Source: Cycas panzhihuaensis (Eukaryota > Cycadophyta). From it: DNA of 64,000 bases. The position numbers and the translations under genes are program-made. Positions 39,356 through 51,657 of this stretch are shown in pieces. The notes beneath the pieces were generated by a model, which was given only the letters and a program-made list of their open reading frames with translations, did not search any database and was not told the origin of the DNA. The stretch is taken from positions 116,009,741 through 116,073,740 of the forward strand of contig CM041465.1 of the NCBI GenBank assembly GCA_023213395.1. Reading direction: 5' to 3'. Numbering within the stretch: position 1 is the first letter of the stretch; each line of letters starts with the position of its first letter.

Positions 39356-42300
39356 CTAAATCTCATTCCTTTTGTGCTGGACCCCCCAATTAGCTAGACT
39401 GTCAGCCACCCCATTCCCTTCTCTGTATGTGTGGATAACCTGGACTTCTTCAATCCTACGGAGCATCTCCCTCATGTCCTCAATCATGGCATGGTGCATC
39501 CAATCTGTCTCTGCATCCCCCTTTATGAACTTAATCGCGTTAAGAGAGTCCCCTTCCACTATTACTTTTAGACCTCTAGCTATGGTAACCAAGTCTACCG
39601 CTCTATGCATGGCTCTCATCTTTGCCTCATGATTGGTCTGTATACCATAGTACTCAGCAAAGACCCATAGAGCCTTTCCTCTCTCGTCCTTATAGACACC
39701 ACCTCCCCTGGCCTCTCTGGGGTTTCCTTTTGACACACCATTAAAATTTATCTTTAACCAGTCCTGCGGAGGTAGGTCCCAACCCCCCTATATAACCTCC
39801 TTTAGATTAGGCATGATATCTCTAAAGCCCCACTTAGCTAGAATCCTCCTATCATCATAGGTAATGGCATATTCTTCTTTCACCCTGGAGGTTTCTTTCA
39901 GGGATGCCTCAATGATCCCAAACAAGCTAAACTTAGACATTCTCTTATCCTGAAAGATGTGCCTATTCCTTTCTTTCCATAAGTTCCACACAAGAGAGGG
40001 GAGGGATGTTAGCCACAAGGACCAGAGTATCCTTCATTTGAAAGGGCAAACCCAAGCCACAATCAGGTCCTTGACCATCTTAGGGATAGCCTAGGAGACT
40101 TCAAATGATCCCCAAAGCTTAGCCCACACCTCTCTTGCATAAGAACAGTGCAATAATATATGATCCAAGGACTCTTCATTCTTGAAGCAGAGAACACACC
40201 TGTTTGCCAGTTGGAATCCCCTCTTCTTGGGATTATTCAAGGTAAGAATCTTATTCTTAAGACAACGCCACCAAAAAATGACAATCTTAGGGATAAGCCC
40301 CAGCTTCCACATACTCCCCAATAGCTTGTGTTTCATGATACCTTTTTCCCCCAGTAGGGAGAGGTACCCAGATCTGACTGTATATCTCCCTGAGGGGGAC
40401 CCTGGCCAAACCAAAGTATATTCTCTTAGAAATCTAGGGATGTATATGCTATCCAACTCTTTCCTCAGCTCTGCAACATGCTGCTCATCCCCCATATCCT
40501 GGGAAACTTCTTTAAAGTTTTTCTGTTTCTTCTCTTCCCTACACAAATCCCAATAATCCTTAACCTTTTTACCATACTTACTTTGGAATGTAGGTTGCAG
40601 CGGAGCAAGCACATCCCATCTGTTTAGTTTCCTATTACTGTGCCAGGTATCCTCCCAGAAGTCTATCACTTTACCATCACCCAAGCTCCATTGGGCCCCA
40701 GTCATTAACATTTTTCTCACAGATACTAAGCTCCTCCATATGGATAATTCTTAGGACCTAGGTATATTATCCTTCAGGAATTACTTACCCTTGAGGTATT
40801 TATGGGCAATAATCTTGCACCAGGCCTTCTCCTCCATGACAACAAGGTTCCAACCAAGTTTGGTAATCAGAGCACTGTTAAAACTCGTTGTATCCTTAAC
40901 ATTCAAGCTTCTCTCCTATTTAGGGAGGCACACTTTGTCCTAAGACACTAGATGGACTCTCTCCTTGTCCTCTGACCCTGACCATAGAAACCTCTTTTGG
41001 ATAGATTCAAGAGCACCCTTAACCCTCCTAGGACACCTAAATAAAGACATCATATATGTCAAGATACTCTAAAGTAAAGAAACTAGAAGTTGTAATTTCC
41101 CAGCCTGGCTCAATAGAGCCCCTTTCCAGCTAGCTAGCTTCCTTTGGACCCTACTAATGATCGGGTTCCAAAGATCTTTCTCCATTTTGCCTAAAAAAAG
41201 GGGCATTCCAAGATAAAGAGTAGGCATCTCCTTAGGTGACATCTCTAAAATCTTACAAATAGCTCTCTTCATCCTTTCCATGGTGTTCAAGAAAAAGGTA
41301 TTGCTTTTCCTTAGATTTATTTTTTGGTTCTTCGCTATTTCAAATCTTTCCAGTTGAGCCTTTATTGCCCTAACTTCTTTTATCACAACCTTCCTAAGTA
41401 GGATATTGCCATCCATAAAATGGTGATGCACAATATTGTCCACACCCGACGTGGGCCTAAGACCCACAATCTTCTTAGAGACCCTAGCTTCCTCCATAGA
41501 CATACCTAAGATCTCTGCCATTATAATAAACGAGTAGGGAGCTAGCGGATCCCCTTGTCTTAGTCCTTTGTAGCCTGAAAAAAAGGTAGAGGAGGATCTA
41601 TTTATAATCATAGAAAGTCTGGGCCTCAATATGCAACTCTCGATCCAGGCTCTCCAGTAATTCCCAAACCTAAATACACTGATACAATCCAACAAACAAC
41701 CCCATGATACCCTATCATAAGCTTTTGAGAGGTCTATCTTGACAACCATCCTGGGATCTTTCCTCTAGGAGATTGAATAGATCATTTCATGAACCACGAT
41801 GATACCATCTAGAATTTGTCTTCCCTTCATGAACCCATCTTGGTTCGGACCTATAATCGAGGGGAGATATTCTTTGAGCCTGTTCACTAAGACCTTGGCT
41901 ATAATCTTGTATTTTACATTACATAAGCTGATGGACCTAAAATCTTCCATCCTCTTAGCATCACCTTTTTTTAGGATTAGAACTAGGAACGTTGCTTGCC
42001 ATTTGCCATGGATTTTACTATTCACATAAAAGTCCTTTACAGCTTCTAGAAGGTCATCCTTTATTATCTCCCAGTATTCTTGATAAAATCCCATAGGAAA
42101 GCCGTCGGGTCCAGGAGCTTTCTCCCTCTTCATCCCAAAAACAGTTTTCCTCATCTCTTCTTGAGAGAAGGGGGCCTCCAAAGCTCTGTTTATAACTTTA
42201 TTTACCTTTATTGGTATAACCTTGAGAACCTCCCTTCTAATTGCCTTATTTGTACATCCTGGCTCCTTATATAGTTCTAAGAAGTAATCCACTGCAGTAT

Positions 42301-43494
42301 CTTCGATACTTTCTAGATCAGTAATTTCCTCCTCCTGCTCATTTATTAAGGCTTTGATATGATTACAAGCTCTATGTTTAACCATTATTATATGAAAAAA
42401 ATTTGTGTTTCTGTCCCTCTCGGCCAACCACAAGGCCCTAGACTACTGTTTCCAAAAGATTTCCTCCTTAGTCAAAACATCATCTAGAACAGATAGAAGG
42501 CCTCTTTCATCCTGGTCTAGGTTAAGGGTGTGCCCTTGCCCCTATATTTTTCCTTCAAGGGCACTTAACTCCTCCAGAATCTGAGCCTTCTTGGCAAAAA
42601 TATCATCATAGGAGTTTTTATTTTAGACTTTAATCTGATAATTCACCCAGTTTAATTTTTGTAAGAATCTCCACATCGCACATCCAAACATTGGAATCTT
42701 CCACCACTTAGTTGTCAGTTTGTAGAGGCTGGGATCTCTTGTCTACATAAGTTCAAATTGGAAAGGAGCATTTACCTGTCCTCTATTTTCATCAAATCCT
42801 AGCACCAATGGAGTGTGATCAGATACTGTCCTAGGCAGGGCTTCCAACCTGATGTTGCTATGTTGGCTAGCCTAGTCATAATTGACTATGGATCTATCCA
42901 TCTTGACCTGGATATGGTGAGAGCCTAATCTTTTGTTGGACCAAGTGAACTTATGGCCCCATAAGGGGATATCCATTAGCCCACCCTTCTGCATAAGGTC
43001 CCCCAAGTCTTCCATGCTTTTTTTCCATTCGATTTGCCCCCCTTTCTTCTCTTTAGGAGAAAGGGTCGTATTAAAGTCCCCTGCTATTACCCATGGTCTA
43101 GACCAGTTTGCATGGGCCTCTAGAAGATTGCACCAGAGACACTTCCTTCCTTATTTCATAAGGGGAACGTACGCATTAGTAACCATCCATTTATAGTTGG
43201 AATTCTTGCTTGTCATGCAACTAGATATAAAATGCTCCTCAATAATAAAGATCTCACCTGACCAAGACCTGGGGTTCCACATGGTGGCTAGCCCCCCAGA
43301 TCCTCTGACCCCATCTAGGGTAATCCAATCAACCCCTTTCTAAATCTTGTTCTTAACATTCCCTTTGTTTTCAGCTACCAGTTTCATCTCTTGAATCAAT
43401 AAGATGTCCAGTTTCATCTGGCCCTTAGGTCCTTAATCATTCTATATTTTAACGGGGTATTTATACCCCGTATGTTCCAGGAGGCCATCTTCAT
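39356..43494 (-). pseudogene. LINE ORF2: endonuclease, RT, zf-RVT, RNase H
   Basis: Starts at 43494 with MKMASWNIRGINTPLKYRM, the typical opening of the AP-endonuclease domain. EN features follow (AGDFNTTLSPKEKKGGQ near 43080, SDHTPLVLGFDENRG near 42815). RT occupies 42433-41069 with EKAPGPDGFPMGFYQ, FRSISLCNVKYKIIAKVL, KIDLSKAYDRVSW and GLRQGDPLAPYSFI; the catalytic F/Y-ADD box has become HFMDG (near 41420). The RT end and zf-RVT run at 40720-40091 (FWEDTWHSNRKL, HILLHCSYAREVWAKLW). RNase H ends the frame (39736-39356; NHEAKMRAM, VEGDS, YREGNGVADSLAN). Stops and frameshifts interrupt it repeatedly. Confidence 0.93.
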
Positions 43495-43499
43495 GATTG

Positions 43500-44850
43500 C
43501 AGCCCCCCTTTTCGGTCCCTCATTTCTTGCTTCTGATCTTGGCTCCCAGAGTTGGGGCCCCCTCCTTTAGGGTGCGTTGTGTCCCTTGATCGATCTGGAT
43601 CACTGCCTCTCTCTCTCACATAACTTTTGCTGAGGGTCTACCAGGCCACTTCTCACTGCCAAAATCTAAACCGCTAGCTACTACTGGATCCTCATCCTTG
43701 GGCCAAAGATCTCTATCCCTCCATACCTTCTCCACCTTCTTCTCTGCACTAGTACCCCCTTTGTTTGTATCAACCCCATGGTGTATAAGTGCAATTTAGA
43801 GCTAGATAGGATTTAGGGGAGTCCTTCTTTCATCCTCCCCATCTTAAAAAAGGGAATATTCTTCATCCATATTGAAACCCAGCCCCCCTTCGGTTTGGGA
43901 TATGCCTTGCCCTTCCTCTTTCTATTCCTTTGGAGGCTCTAACTCCTGCCCCTCATTGTTTTATAATTCAACAGGCTTATTAGCTCTACGGGGCTGTCAG
44001 GTTCCTCGTGACCTTCGTCTACCTTACCCTCCTCTTCAGGAGGGTTGGATCGGCTTAACTTTGGGATCCTAGGGCAGCTAGAGGGGAAATGTCCCAGGCA
44101 TTTACATTTTAAACACTTCACATTTTCCATCTCATATACCAGTCTTTGCTCTTTACTCCAACCACATCCATCTATAGTCACTTGATCAGGGAGATGTTTA
44201 TCTATTCTGGCCAAGGCATAGAACCTGGAATTCACTAATCTGCTCCTATTCTTCGTCGTAGAGTCCATAGCCAAAAGGGGTCTAATAATCTTTGCTGTCC
44301 CTTTTATAACATCAATATCCCATGCTTGGAGAGGGAGGCCCAGGAGTTGAACCCATAAGGGGATTTGCTTTATGGACCCCTTCATCGGATCAAAGTATGG
44401 ATGCCATTTCTCCAGCAAAAGCAGCTTCCTCCCCATCATCCAAGGGGATTTTAGAAGAATATTAACCATATCCTCATGGTAGGCAAACTTGAAAAGGATG
44501 AAACCCTTGGGGAGTGTGATAACCTCAATTTAGCCTTTCAGCTTCCATCTCTCATTAACCTATTTCCTAATAGGGTTAACTCCTAGCCTGGGGCCTGAAA
44601 AATACTCAACAAGGTTATTTTCCCAATAATTTTCTAACTTATCTGATAGCTTCTTAGGAACTAAAATTTTAAACTTATCATTTTTTAAAGTAGGGTTTAT
44701 CTCAAATGTTTCAGCTTTAGGGTTGCTTGAAGCTTCTAGGTATGACTTTCTGTTAAGAAAATGGAGTGCAGTCGGTGACGAATGCGAGATTGGGGTGGTT
44801 CCTTCATAGGTTCTTCCATGATTTAAATATATTCATTTAAAATAATGGGT
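43500..44850 (-). pseudogene. LINE ORF1: DUF4283-type RNA-binding protein with zinc knuckle
   Basis: The best block, 44469-43939, gives MVNILLKSPWMMGRKLLLLE, WVQLLGLPLQAWD and a CCHC knuckle C-x2-C-x4-H-x4-C (CLKCKCLGHFPSSC), the standard ORF1 of plant L1 elements, which coats the LINE RNA. Upstream the same protein is seen in another register (LVPKKLSDKLENYWENNLVE near 44650). Stops near 44560 and frame changes show decay. The part between 43500 and 43938 is a degraded C-terminal segment. Confidence 0.88.
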
Positions 44851-45345
44851 CTCACTGGTTTGGTTGCTACGGGAACTGCCAACCTGCACCTTTTCAAGCC
44901 AGATGTTTGATTTTTTTTGCTCCTGCACCTAGACCCTTAACTCACTTAACTGCAGATCTGATAAAACTTGGTCTAGTACCTTCTCTAGAAACTTGCAGCA
45001 CCCAGCATACCCGACAACCCTCGTTAAAAACCATCTTCCTTCCAATCGATAGAGTTAGGAGAAAGCTGTACTCTATTCTCTTATTCCAGATCTTTGAGAA
45101 AAAGTCATCACTATGTAGATCTAGGGGCGGATGGCTCCTAGGCAGAGGACCTTGTCAACTCCCCACTGATTATGAGAAGTGCCTCCTTTCAAATCACTCT
45201 AGATCTATAGACTGAGGGGGCCGTTGCTTCAGTAGTTTGGGTTCTTATAGGAGATAGAAACAGGTATCTGCACTAGCCATAGAGCGGCATTGGAGGCCAT
45301 AATGATCTAAGACTACCTTAGAGACAGAAAAAACTAGGTGTCTTA
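44851..45345 (-). other. LINE 5' untranslated region, part
   Basis: No conserved coding. It continues the LINE upstream of ORF1 up to the gypsy insertion. Confidence 0.65.
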
Positions 45346-45350
45346 GCACC
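45346..45350. repeat. Target site duplication GCACC, left copy
   Basis: Repeated at 61888-61892, directly outside the outer ends of the two long LTRs. Confidence 0.93.
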
Positions 45351-47932
45351 TGAAATGCTTACCACAGGGTGGTATCCCTATGTTTAGAAAAAGGGACGGA
45401 TAATGCAAATCTAAGTTAGGCTAAACAACAAGGACTTCACCTCACAGGGCATTCATGCGCTGGAGCGTGGATTCAGAACTGCAGCGGTGCCTGGTTGCTT
45501 CTAGGTAGCTACACAAAGCGAGGTCTTCCTACCCCTCAGATGGCCACGAAGAGGAGGAGAGAACCTGGTACGTTACATCTTCTCAAGGAAGTGAGAAGGT
45601 AACATGAGAATGGGAATGTAGGTAAAGTGTGGCGTCTAGGTGTAGGCTGGCAAAAAGGAGTAAAGTATGGGTAGCTTCTAACACGAAGTAAGCTATCTAA
45701 ATATGCTAGACTAACCACTAGATAAAAGAGATGCAAAGCAAAAGTATATTCCTTTCCACTTTCAATTCCTTATATCTTTCTAACTACGCAAACATGTGCA
45801 TAAAGGATAACAACATAAAGAAGATATACGCGGACAAGGAAAATACCTGGACCTGGCATCCGAGTAGAGTGCTACTTGCCTCAACGCTTCCCACTCCTTC
45901 CTACTCCACTCATTGCGCATGCGATATCGATCAGCGATGGTTTCCATGAGCAACCGAAGAGGGGCTAGCTTACCTCCCTTTATGCATGCAAAAGTAAAAC
46001 AGAATAGCAAACAATGGAAAATAACAAAAAAGCACTAAATGTGGAACTAACCTGTAATGGATTTTGTTCTACACGTGACTCCATCGATGCAAGATCCTAC
46101 AAGTCGACTAGACGAGTATCTCTCTCTCGGAAGAGGGGCCACAAAATAGATCGAGTATATGTACTAAACTTTGAGGAAACAAAATCAAACTAAGCTAAGC
46201 ATATATATTATCATTTAATGAAACAACATTTAACAAAAACTCTCGCAAACAGTTACCGCAAATGACACCCAAAAACGAAGAGTATAGCCTCAGAATGGCT
46301 AACTCACCGATAAGAAATCTCCACTTAGTCTCGGGAAAGGGAAATGGACTTGCAACAAGGACATGGGACAGCGAATAACAAGAAAGAAGAGAGTAATTAA
46401 AAGGTATGCAAACACCCAAAGAATGAGATGCTATGAATAGCAAATCGTCTGATTGGGTGGGTAACAAACCATTAACTGGCAAGAAGCAGTTTCAGGGCTT
46501 ATGCGATGCCCAAAACCAACGGGCAGAAATCTAGAATCAGTGTGGCAATGGGCTGCCAACGTTGGTTTAGCTCTGAAAATGAGCTCCCAAACTCCCTAAC
46601 CTAACTTCTAGGAAGGCACCAAAGGCAAAGGGAAAGAGAATAAGGGACGAAACCCTTGGGGAGAAGGACAGGAAGAGGGATGGACCCTGCCTTCCTCCCT
46701 CAAATTCTCTTTGGGCTACTCCCCTACAACAGCCACCTAAGAGTAGGTTTGTAGGGATTATTGGGAAAGCACTATTGTGCCAAAAGATAAGAAAATGATG
46801 CTAAATAGGTACAGCAATAAGAAGGCACATAGACTAAGAGTTTACCCAGAAAATCATAAAGAAATAACACAAATTGTAAAGTAAATATAAGGGGTACCTT
46901 GTTATGAAGATATCAAGCATGAACTTGCTAGAAAAATAGTAGGAAAAAACCAGCATTTAGTGAAATATGATGGCAGGTTTAGAGAGGAGAGAAATATGAG
47001 AATGATCTTGTGAGTTTGAAGTTCTTGGAGCTTGTCTTTTGGGAGATTTTAAAGAAGATCCTCCTTGAAGCCTTGAAGTCCTGCAAATAAATGTAGAGCT
47101 TGCTGTTTGTGAGTAATAGGGGCAGCAATAGTCCCTGGAAATGAGCTAGCAGTTGTGTATCTCTCTTGCAGTAGATTTATGTGGAGGATTTTGTATATTT
47201 TTATGTAAAAATGAGCCAAAGATCCTTAAAAATGAAGAGGATTACTTGTTTTATCCCCTGCTCACTGCAGGTGAATGTTGGGGATGTCAGGGTGACATAA
47301 ATGTGTAGGTGCCATGCGGTAGTTCCACGAAAAAAGCAAAAATTATCACGTGATTTTAAAAAAAAAATTCAAACAGTCGCCCTGTGGTAAACTTCGCGGT
47401 ACTTCAGTAAAGATCGCGGTACCATTAAGTTTACAGCGATACTAGACTAGAAACAAAAAATAAATAAAAATAAGCAAAAATAAGGGTTTGGAGTTAATAT
47501 TAAGAGTAAATTAAGGCTAGAACAACTAGGAGGAATACCCAGGTGGTGGGCAAGTAGCCAAAAAAAGTGAACTGGGTCTCAACCAAGGATTTAATCAGAC
47601 TTAGAGGAGACTGCAATACGAGCAAAATGTCGTAAAAGGGGCTAACATGATTGGCTGAAGCATCCCGAGGGGTCATGAAGACGAAGTGGGTGGCTGTGTG
47701 CCATATGGGATGTAGCATTCACTGAGGAATGCCCCCATTATGAGTCGTTATAGGCTGAAAGTGTGCTGTAAGCACATGCACTATGATCAAGCAAAGAAGC
47801 AATGCAGGCAGACAAGCATATGTCAAGTAGTCTACGCTAAACAATCTCATTCAAACAAGAGTAGGGAGAAGTGAGAACGTATACAGGCTTACTGGTCGAT
47901 CGTCTGAGTCCATTCCTGGTAGCTAGGAAACA
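45351..47932 (-). repeat. 3' LTR of the Tat-like gypsy (2582 bp)
   Basis: Read on the minus strand it starts TGTTTCCTAGC and ends GCATTTCA. It aligns along its full length with 59310-61887. Frames such as 45536-45736 and 47500-47718 have near-identical partners in the other LTR and are not genes. Confidence 0.96.
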
Positions 47933-47944
47933 CTGCCCCCTTGG
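47933..47944 (-). other. Polypurine tract of the Tat-like gypsy
   Basis: On the minus strand CCAAGGGGGCAG directly precedes the LTR start TGTTTCC. Confidence 0.85.
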
Positions 47945-48325
47945 CAACAGAGACTCATCGCTCGGAAGTGTGACATAATGGCGAATGCTGACAACTAAAA
48001 ACATCAGTAGCACATGCATATATATATATAAAAATAATCATGAACAACATATAGACCAAGGGGGTCAGCGAGTGTTATGGCGAAATGTGTGGACAAGGGA
48101 GATAGGGACGAGGACAACATAGGGGCTGCCTACACGTCATCTAAGCATCGACCTGCAAGTGAAGGAAGCCAATGAAGGGATTGCCCCCGTTGCTGAAGTA
48201 CAACGAGTGATAGGAGGGCATCCAATGAACTGAACAAGCACATTGAACTAAAAGTGACCAGAGACCCGGGCACAGGCTGGCTGGGCAAGCCTCAAAGGCG
48301 ATCGCTAAGAAGAGGGAGGTGATGC

Positions 48326-48741
48326 TCAAGGATGAGGTAGATGAGGCTATCTACCTCAGCATTGAGGTCCCAAGGGATGTGCTAGATATCAACTGATGAA
48401 AAGCAAGCCAAGAGAGACCTGGCGACTGAAGCGAGGGTTCTTAGGTGAGGGCATCGCACCTAGTAAACCTGGGTGAGATGGGACACAACAACCTAAGAAT
48501 CGCAAAGCAACACGATGGGTCCGTGATGGAAATGGAGAGCATCGGTAAGGGCTTCAATAATAGCCATGTACTCAGCTTCGTTATTAGTTACCTCAGGAAG
48601 GAAGATCCTGGAACCCAGGAAATCGTGTCCGGAGGGGCTACGAAGGATCCAAGCAGTGGCATAAGGTCCAGGGTTACCGCGGCTTTCACCGTCGGGTAAA
48701 GATGTAAAGGGACATGAGCGAACACTAAATCCTAACAACAA
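48326..48741 (-). pseudogene. Archaeal-type RNase H domain (aRNH) at the element's 3' end
   Basis: Minus-strand translation starts FTSLPDGESRGNPGP, matching the (Y/F)xDGASRGNPG opening of type I RNase H of the archaeal/plant Tat class and carrying the first catalytic Asp. VTNNEAEYMAIIEAL follows with the catalytic Glu, LLCDS with the second Asp, and after a degraded middle comes NAEVDSLI with the last Asp. The frame is open for 82 codons (48741-48493) and continues in register with several in-frame stops. It is separate from the ordinary gypsy RNase H at 53845-54330, so the element had two. Its position downstream of integrase, about 3.8 kb away, is the notable point. The extra domain is thought to help RNA removal during reverse transcription. 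Confidence 0.88.
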
Positions 48742-49924
48742 GTAAACAGTGATGAAACGAAAGGGATACTAAAAAAAATAGGCAATAAGTGGCCGTTAAG
48801 GGTAGGAGGAACTAGTAATGAGGTTACCCAAGGACGAGAGCAAGCAGTCCGACCACCGTCTGAGAGTGGGCAGAGAAAAGGCACCCTAGAGCACCAAAGG
48901 TTGCTTTGGGAAGCAAAACATGCCCTCGGACGAGGGAGTATTCATTTTGGAGACCCCAAGAGCAAAAAAGGGCTGTGAAAATGAGTCCAGAGTGGTGAAA
49001 TGAGCCAAATGAGTATAAACTTGGGTATGCATGGGAGTGGCACGTAAAATGAGGTAGAAGGGCCCTTGGAAAAAGGTGCAATAATGGGGCACCATAAATG
49101 CCTTTGCGAGAGAGGGTAAAAAGGACATCAATAGAGCACAATGGGCGATAGGGCCAGAAGGCAAAGGTGATCGGGGAAACGGACGGTCCCAACGGCTGTC
49201 GCGAGGTTGAAAATGGAGGAAGTACCCGTCGGGGCCCCCACCTATATAAGGAAATTGAATGGAAAATGAATTTATTTTCACCAACTCTCATGAGAAACCA
49301 GAGCCATCTCCTTATGTAGTGGAGCACCACCCAACTTCAGAGGCACGCGGGGGATGATCTGACCATTGGATCAGAGCACAACGAGAGCCAGTGGGACTAG
49401 CGAGACGAGATGACGTCTGCCAGGCCAAATCCAGTGAGTGGATCTCACCAAACCCTCCCCATTTCAAAGTTTGAAATTCATCATTTTTTTGTAGTTTTTG
49501 TGTAGTTTTTACACCCGTTATGGGCAAATGAAGGCTTCTCAGAGTTTGAATTGGACCCAGAAAGAGGCAGGACTTGGGCATTTAGGAGCCCTGGTCCTGG
49601 TGGGCCCCACAGGGTCCACCACAAGATTTTTTTTGATTTTTTAGCCAGAAACCCACCTTTTTGGGGGGGTTAATGTTCGTACTACGGCAAAGATTGTGGT
49701 GCCGCGATCATCACTGTGGGACCCACAGATCACCATGGGACCCATGCTAAACTTAATGGTACTGCTAAGTTTAGCATGGTACGAAGGCGGGAAAATAAAA
49801 AAAAGAAGATGAGGGGCCATAAGGCCCCAAATCTCAGACAGAGAAAGCTGAGAGACAGTCAAGAACATAGATGATTTTTAGGAGGCTGACTTTGATTATT
49901 TTTTGGTGTTAGCAGGCAATTATC
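48742..49924. other. Gypsy internal spacer between aRNH and the antisense frame
   Basis: No conserved coding seen. Minus-strand frames at 48824-49330 and 49312-49868 overlap in several registers and lack domains. Contains a hairpin at 49742-49779. Confidence 0.5.
49742..49779. repeat. Perfect 14-bp hairpin inside the gypsy element
   Basis: CCATGCTAAACTTA at 49742-49755 pairs exactly with 49766-49779 across a 10-base loop. It lies between the antisense frame and aRNH. Confidence 0.95.
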
Positions 49925-51657
49925 GCAGTGGATAACTGCAAAAACGTCGGCATAGCTATGCTAAGCTACATAGAGATGATGTCCCGGGGGGACAAGGAGA
50001 CCTTGAGAAGGTGTGGCCTATACAGCACCCTGAAGACACCTCAGTTTACGTCGGATCAGAAGCTTCTAGTAGACATAGTGTCACACTAGGATCAGAGGAG
50101 GCACGTGTTCCACTTACCTTAGGTAGGTGATGTGACAGTTATGCCAGGAGACATCCAGCAGATTCTGGGGGTACCAGCGACTGGGAGGCCGATGACATTG
50201 GGGGCACTGCCTAGCACTGAGGCAACGCATAGAGAGGCATCCATGTTCTTCATCGGGGCTGACAGGTGGGAGTGGAGAGGAGTTCTTCTCCAGACTATGC
50301 TGATGTTAAGGATTCCTTGGGCGAGGAAGTCTGCTTGTGTATTACATTGGATTTCCCGGAAGCAATTCTGAGAGATACCCGGAGGATGGATAGATGCAAT
50401 GCACCGCTGTGAGGCTGACGAGAGGATGGACTAGGCTACCCTGATAGCAGCGAACCTCATCATGCAGCTTGACGTTATCAGGTCGACAGGCATAGGAGGA
50501 TTATCATACAACACGTTGCTACAGTGCTAGTTTTTTTATCACTTCGTGGTAGTAGCACCAACGGGGGGACCACACCCCATAGCAGAGTGGGCCCTGATGG
50601 TTCATAGGTGGAAGACTCGACTGAGGGGTATGAAAGACATGTCCAGTGATCAGTGGAGGTGACATCACTGGACCTCCTCACCATGATAGACTATATGGCA
50701 AATCCATACAGGATAGTGAGGTGGGATAGCGATAATGAGGTGGGCAGAGTAAGAGCACCCATAGATGATGATGATGATGATGACAACACTGACAGAGGAG
50801 ATGGGGCTAGCCCATCATGACCTGCAGGAGAGGTAGGTCTATCAGGGTCGACAGGAGGAGCAACGGGACCATCCGGGACTGCCGGAGGAGAGGCAGGCCC
50901 ATCAGGGGTAGCTGGGGAGAGCAGGGGGCCAGTGACTAGGGCCCGCAGGCTACGAATCATGAGGAGATCCAGAGAGACAAGAGTTGAACCGGTCCCTGTG
51001 AGGAGAGAGGCCCAGGCAGACGAGGTACCCAAGGATAAGGTACCCGCAGCTGGCAGAGAGCTAGGAGGAGAGGATGTCGCGCGAGCAGAGGAGCCAGCGG
51101 CCATGGCAGGTGAGGCCTAACCATTTCCTTAGTTATTTGACAGCTAGGTAGATATTTGATTTGATTTTATTATGGTATATAGTGGGATATGCACTGACAT
51201 ACGGCATGTTGCATTGGTAGGTACTGCGGAGGTTAGGAGCCTTGTAGAGGCCATGGTGAGGGAGATGTTCCCTCAGGTGTATGCAGAGAGGTAACTGCCC
51301 ATCCAGGCAGAGGATGTGCCTAGATCGGCAGGTACTCACATGGAGGCATTCACCCCATTGACGAGGGTGAGAGACATCTAGGCTACAGAGTCTCAAGAGC
51401 ACATAGCTTTTAGGGGACAGATGCAGCGAGAGCTCGACAAGGTGAGGAGCGAGCGAGACGAGTTACGCGGACGGGTCCAGGCTCTAGAGGCTCAGGGAGG
51501 AGCCAGTGGAGATGTAGGGAGCATGGTCCCGATAACGGTACCGGAGGAGCACCTCAGAGTGACAGAGGAGAGATTCCAGAGTATGGAGGAGGGACTTCGA
51601 GGAGAGAGGGATTGTATCCAGGCCCGATATGACCAGCTAGTGGACCAGATGGCATGA
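49925..51657 (+). pseudogene. Antisense frame: plant-mobile-domain-like protein with coiled coil
   Basis: Runs opposite to gag-pol between integrase and aRNH. The first register (about 49925-50690) reads MMSRGDKETLRRCGLYSTLK at 49976, then a box RRHVFHLP...VGDVTVMPGDIQ followed by QILGVPATGRPM, which resembles the conserved opening of the plant mobile domain (PMD) family, then WEWRGVLLQTMLML and VIRSTGIGGLSYNTLLQ. In-frame stops are mostly TAG. After a frame change comes an acidic run of seven Asp (near 50764-50790), a basic/Glu-rich segment (50932-51120) and a heptad-rich coiled coil at 51421-51657 (MQRELDKVRSERDELRGRVQ). Antisense accessory frames are known from Tat-lineage elements; the PMD label is by eye. 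Function, if any, is unknown. Confidence 0.65.

Larger units (their letters stand above)
39144..45350 (-). mobile_element. Long L1-type LINE, main part (split by gypsy)
   Basis: Reads on the minus strand from ORF1 (44.85 kb) through ORF2 to a poly(A) tail, seen as 13 T at 39144-39156. At 45350 it is interrupted by the gypsy element; its remaining 5' end is at 61893-62064. Without the gypsy element the LINE is about 6.38 kb, a normal full length for plant L1 elements. Confidence 0.88.

Noticed and set aside
45536-45736. Small frames repeated almost identically at 59450-59695, and likewise 47500-47718 with 61449-61667
   Set aside because: These pairs are corresponding parts of the two gypsy LTRs, not duplicated genes.
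50691-51104. Minus-strand 137-codon Ser/Pro-rich frame
   Set aside because: It is the complement of the acidic and basic segments of the antisense frame; the plus-strand reading gives the meaningful domains.
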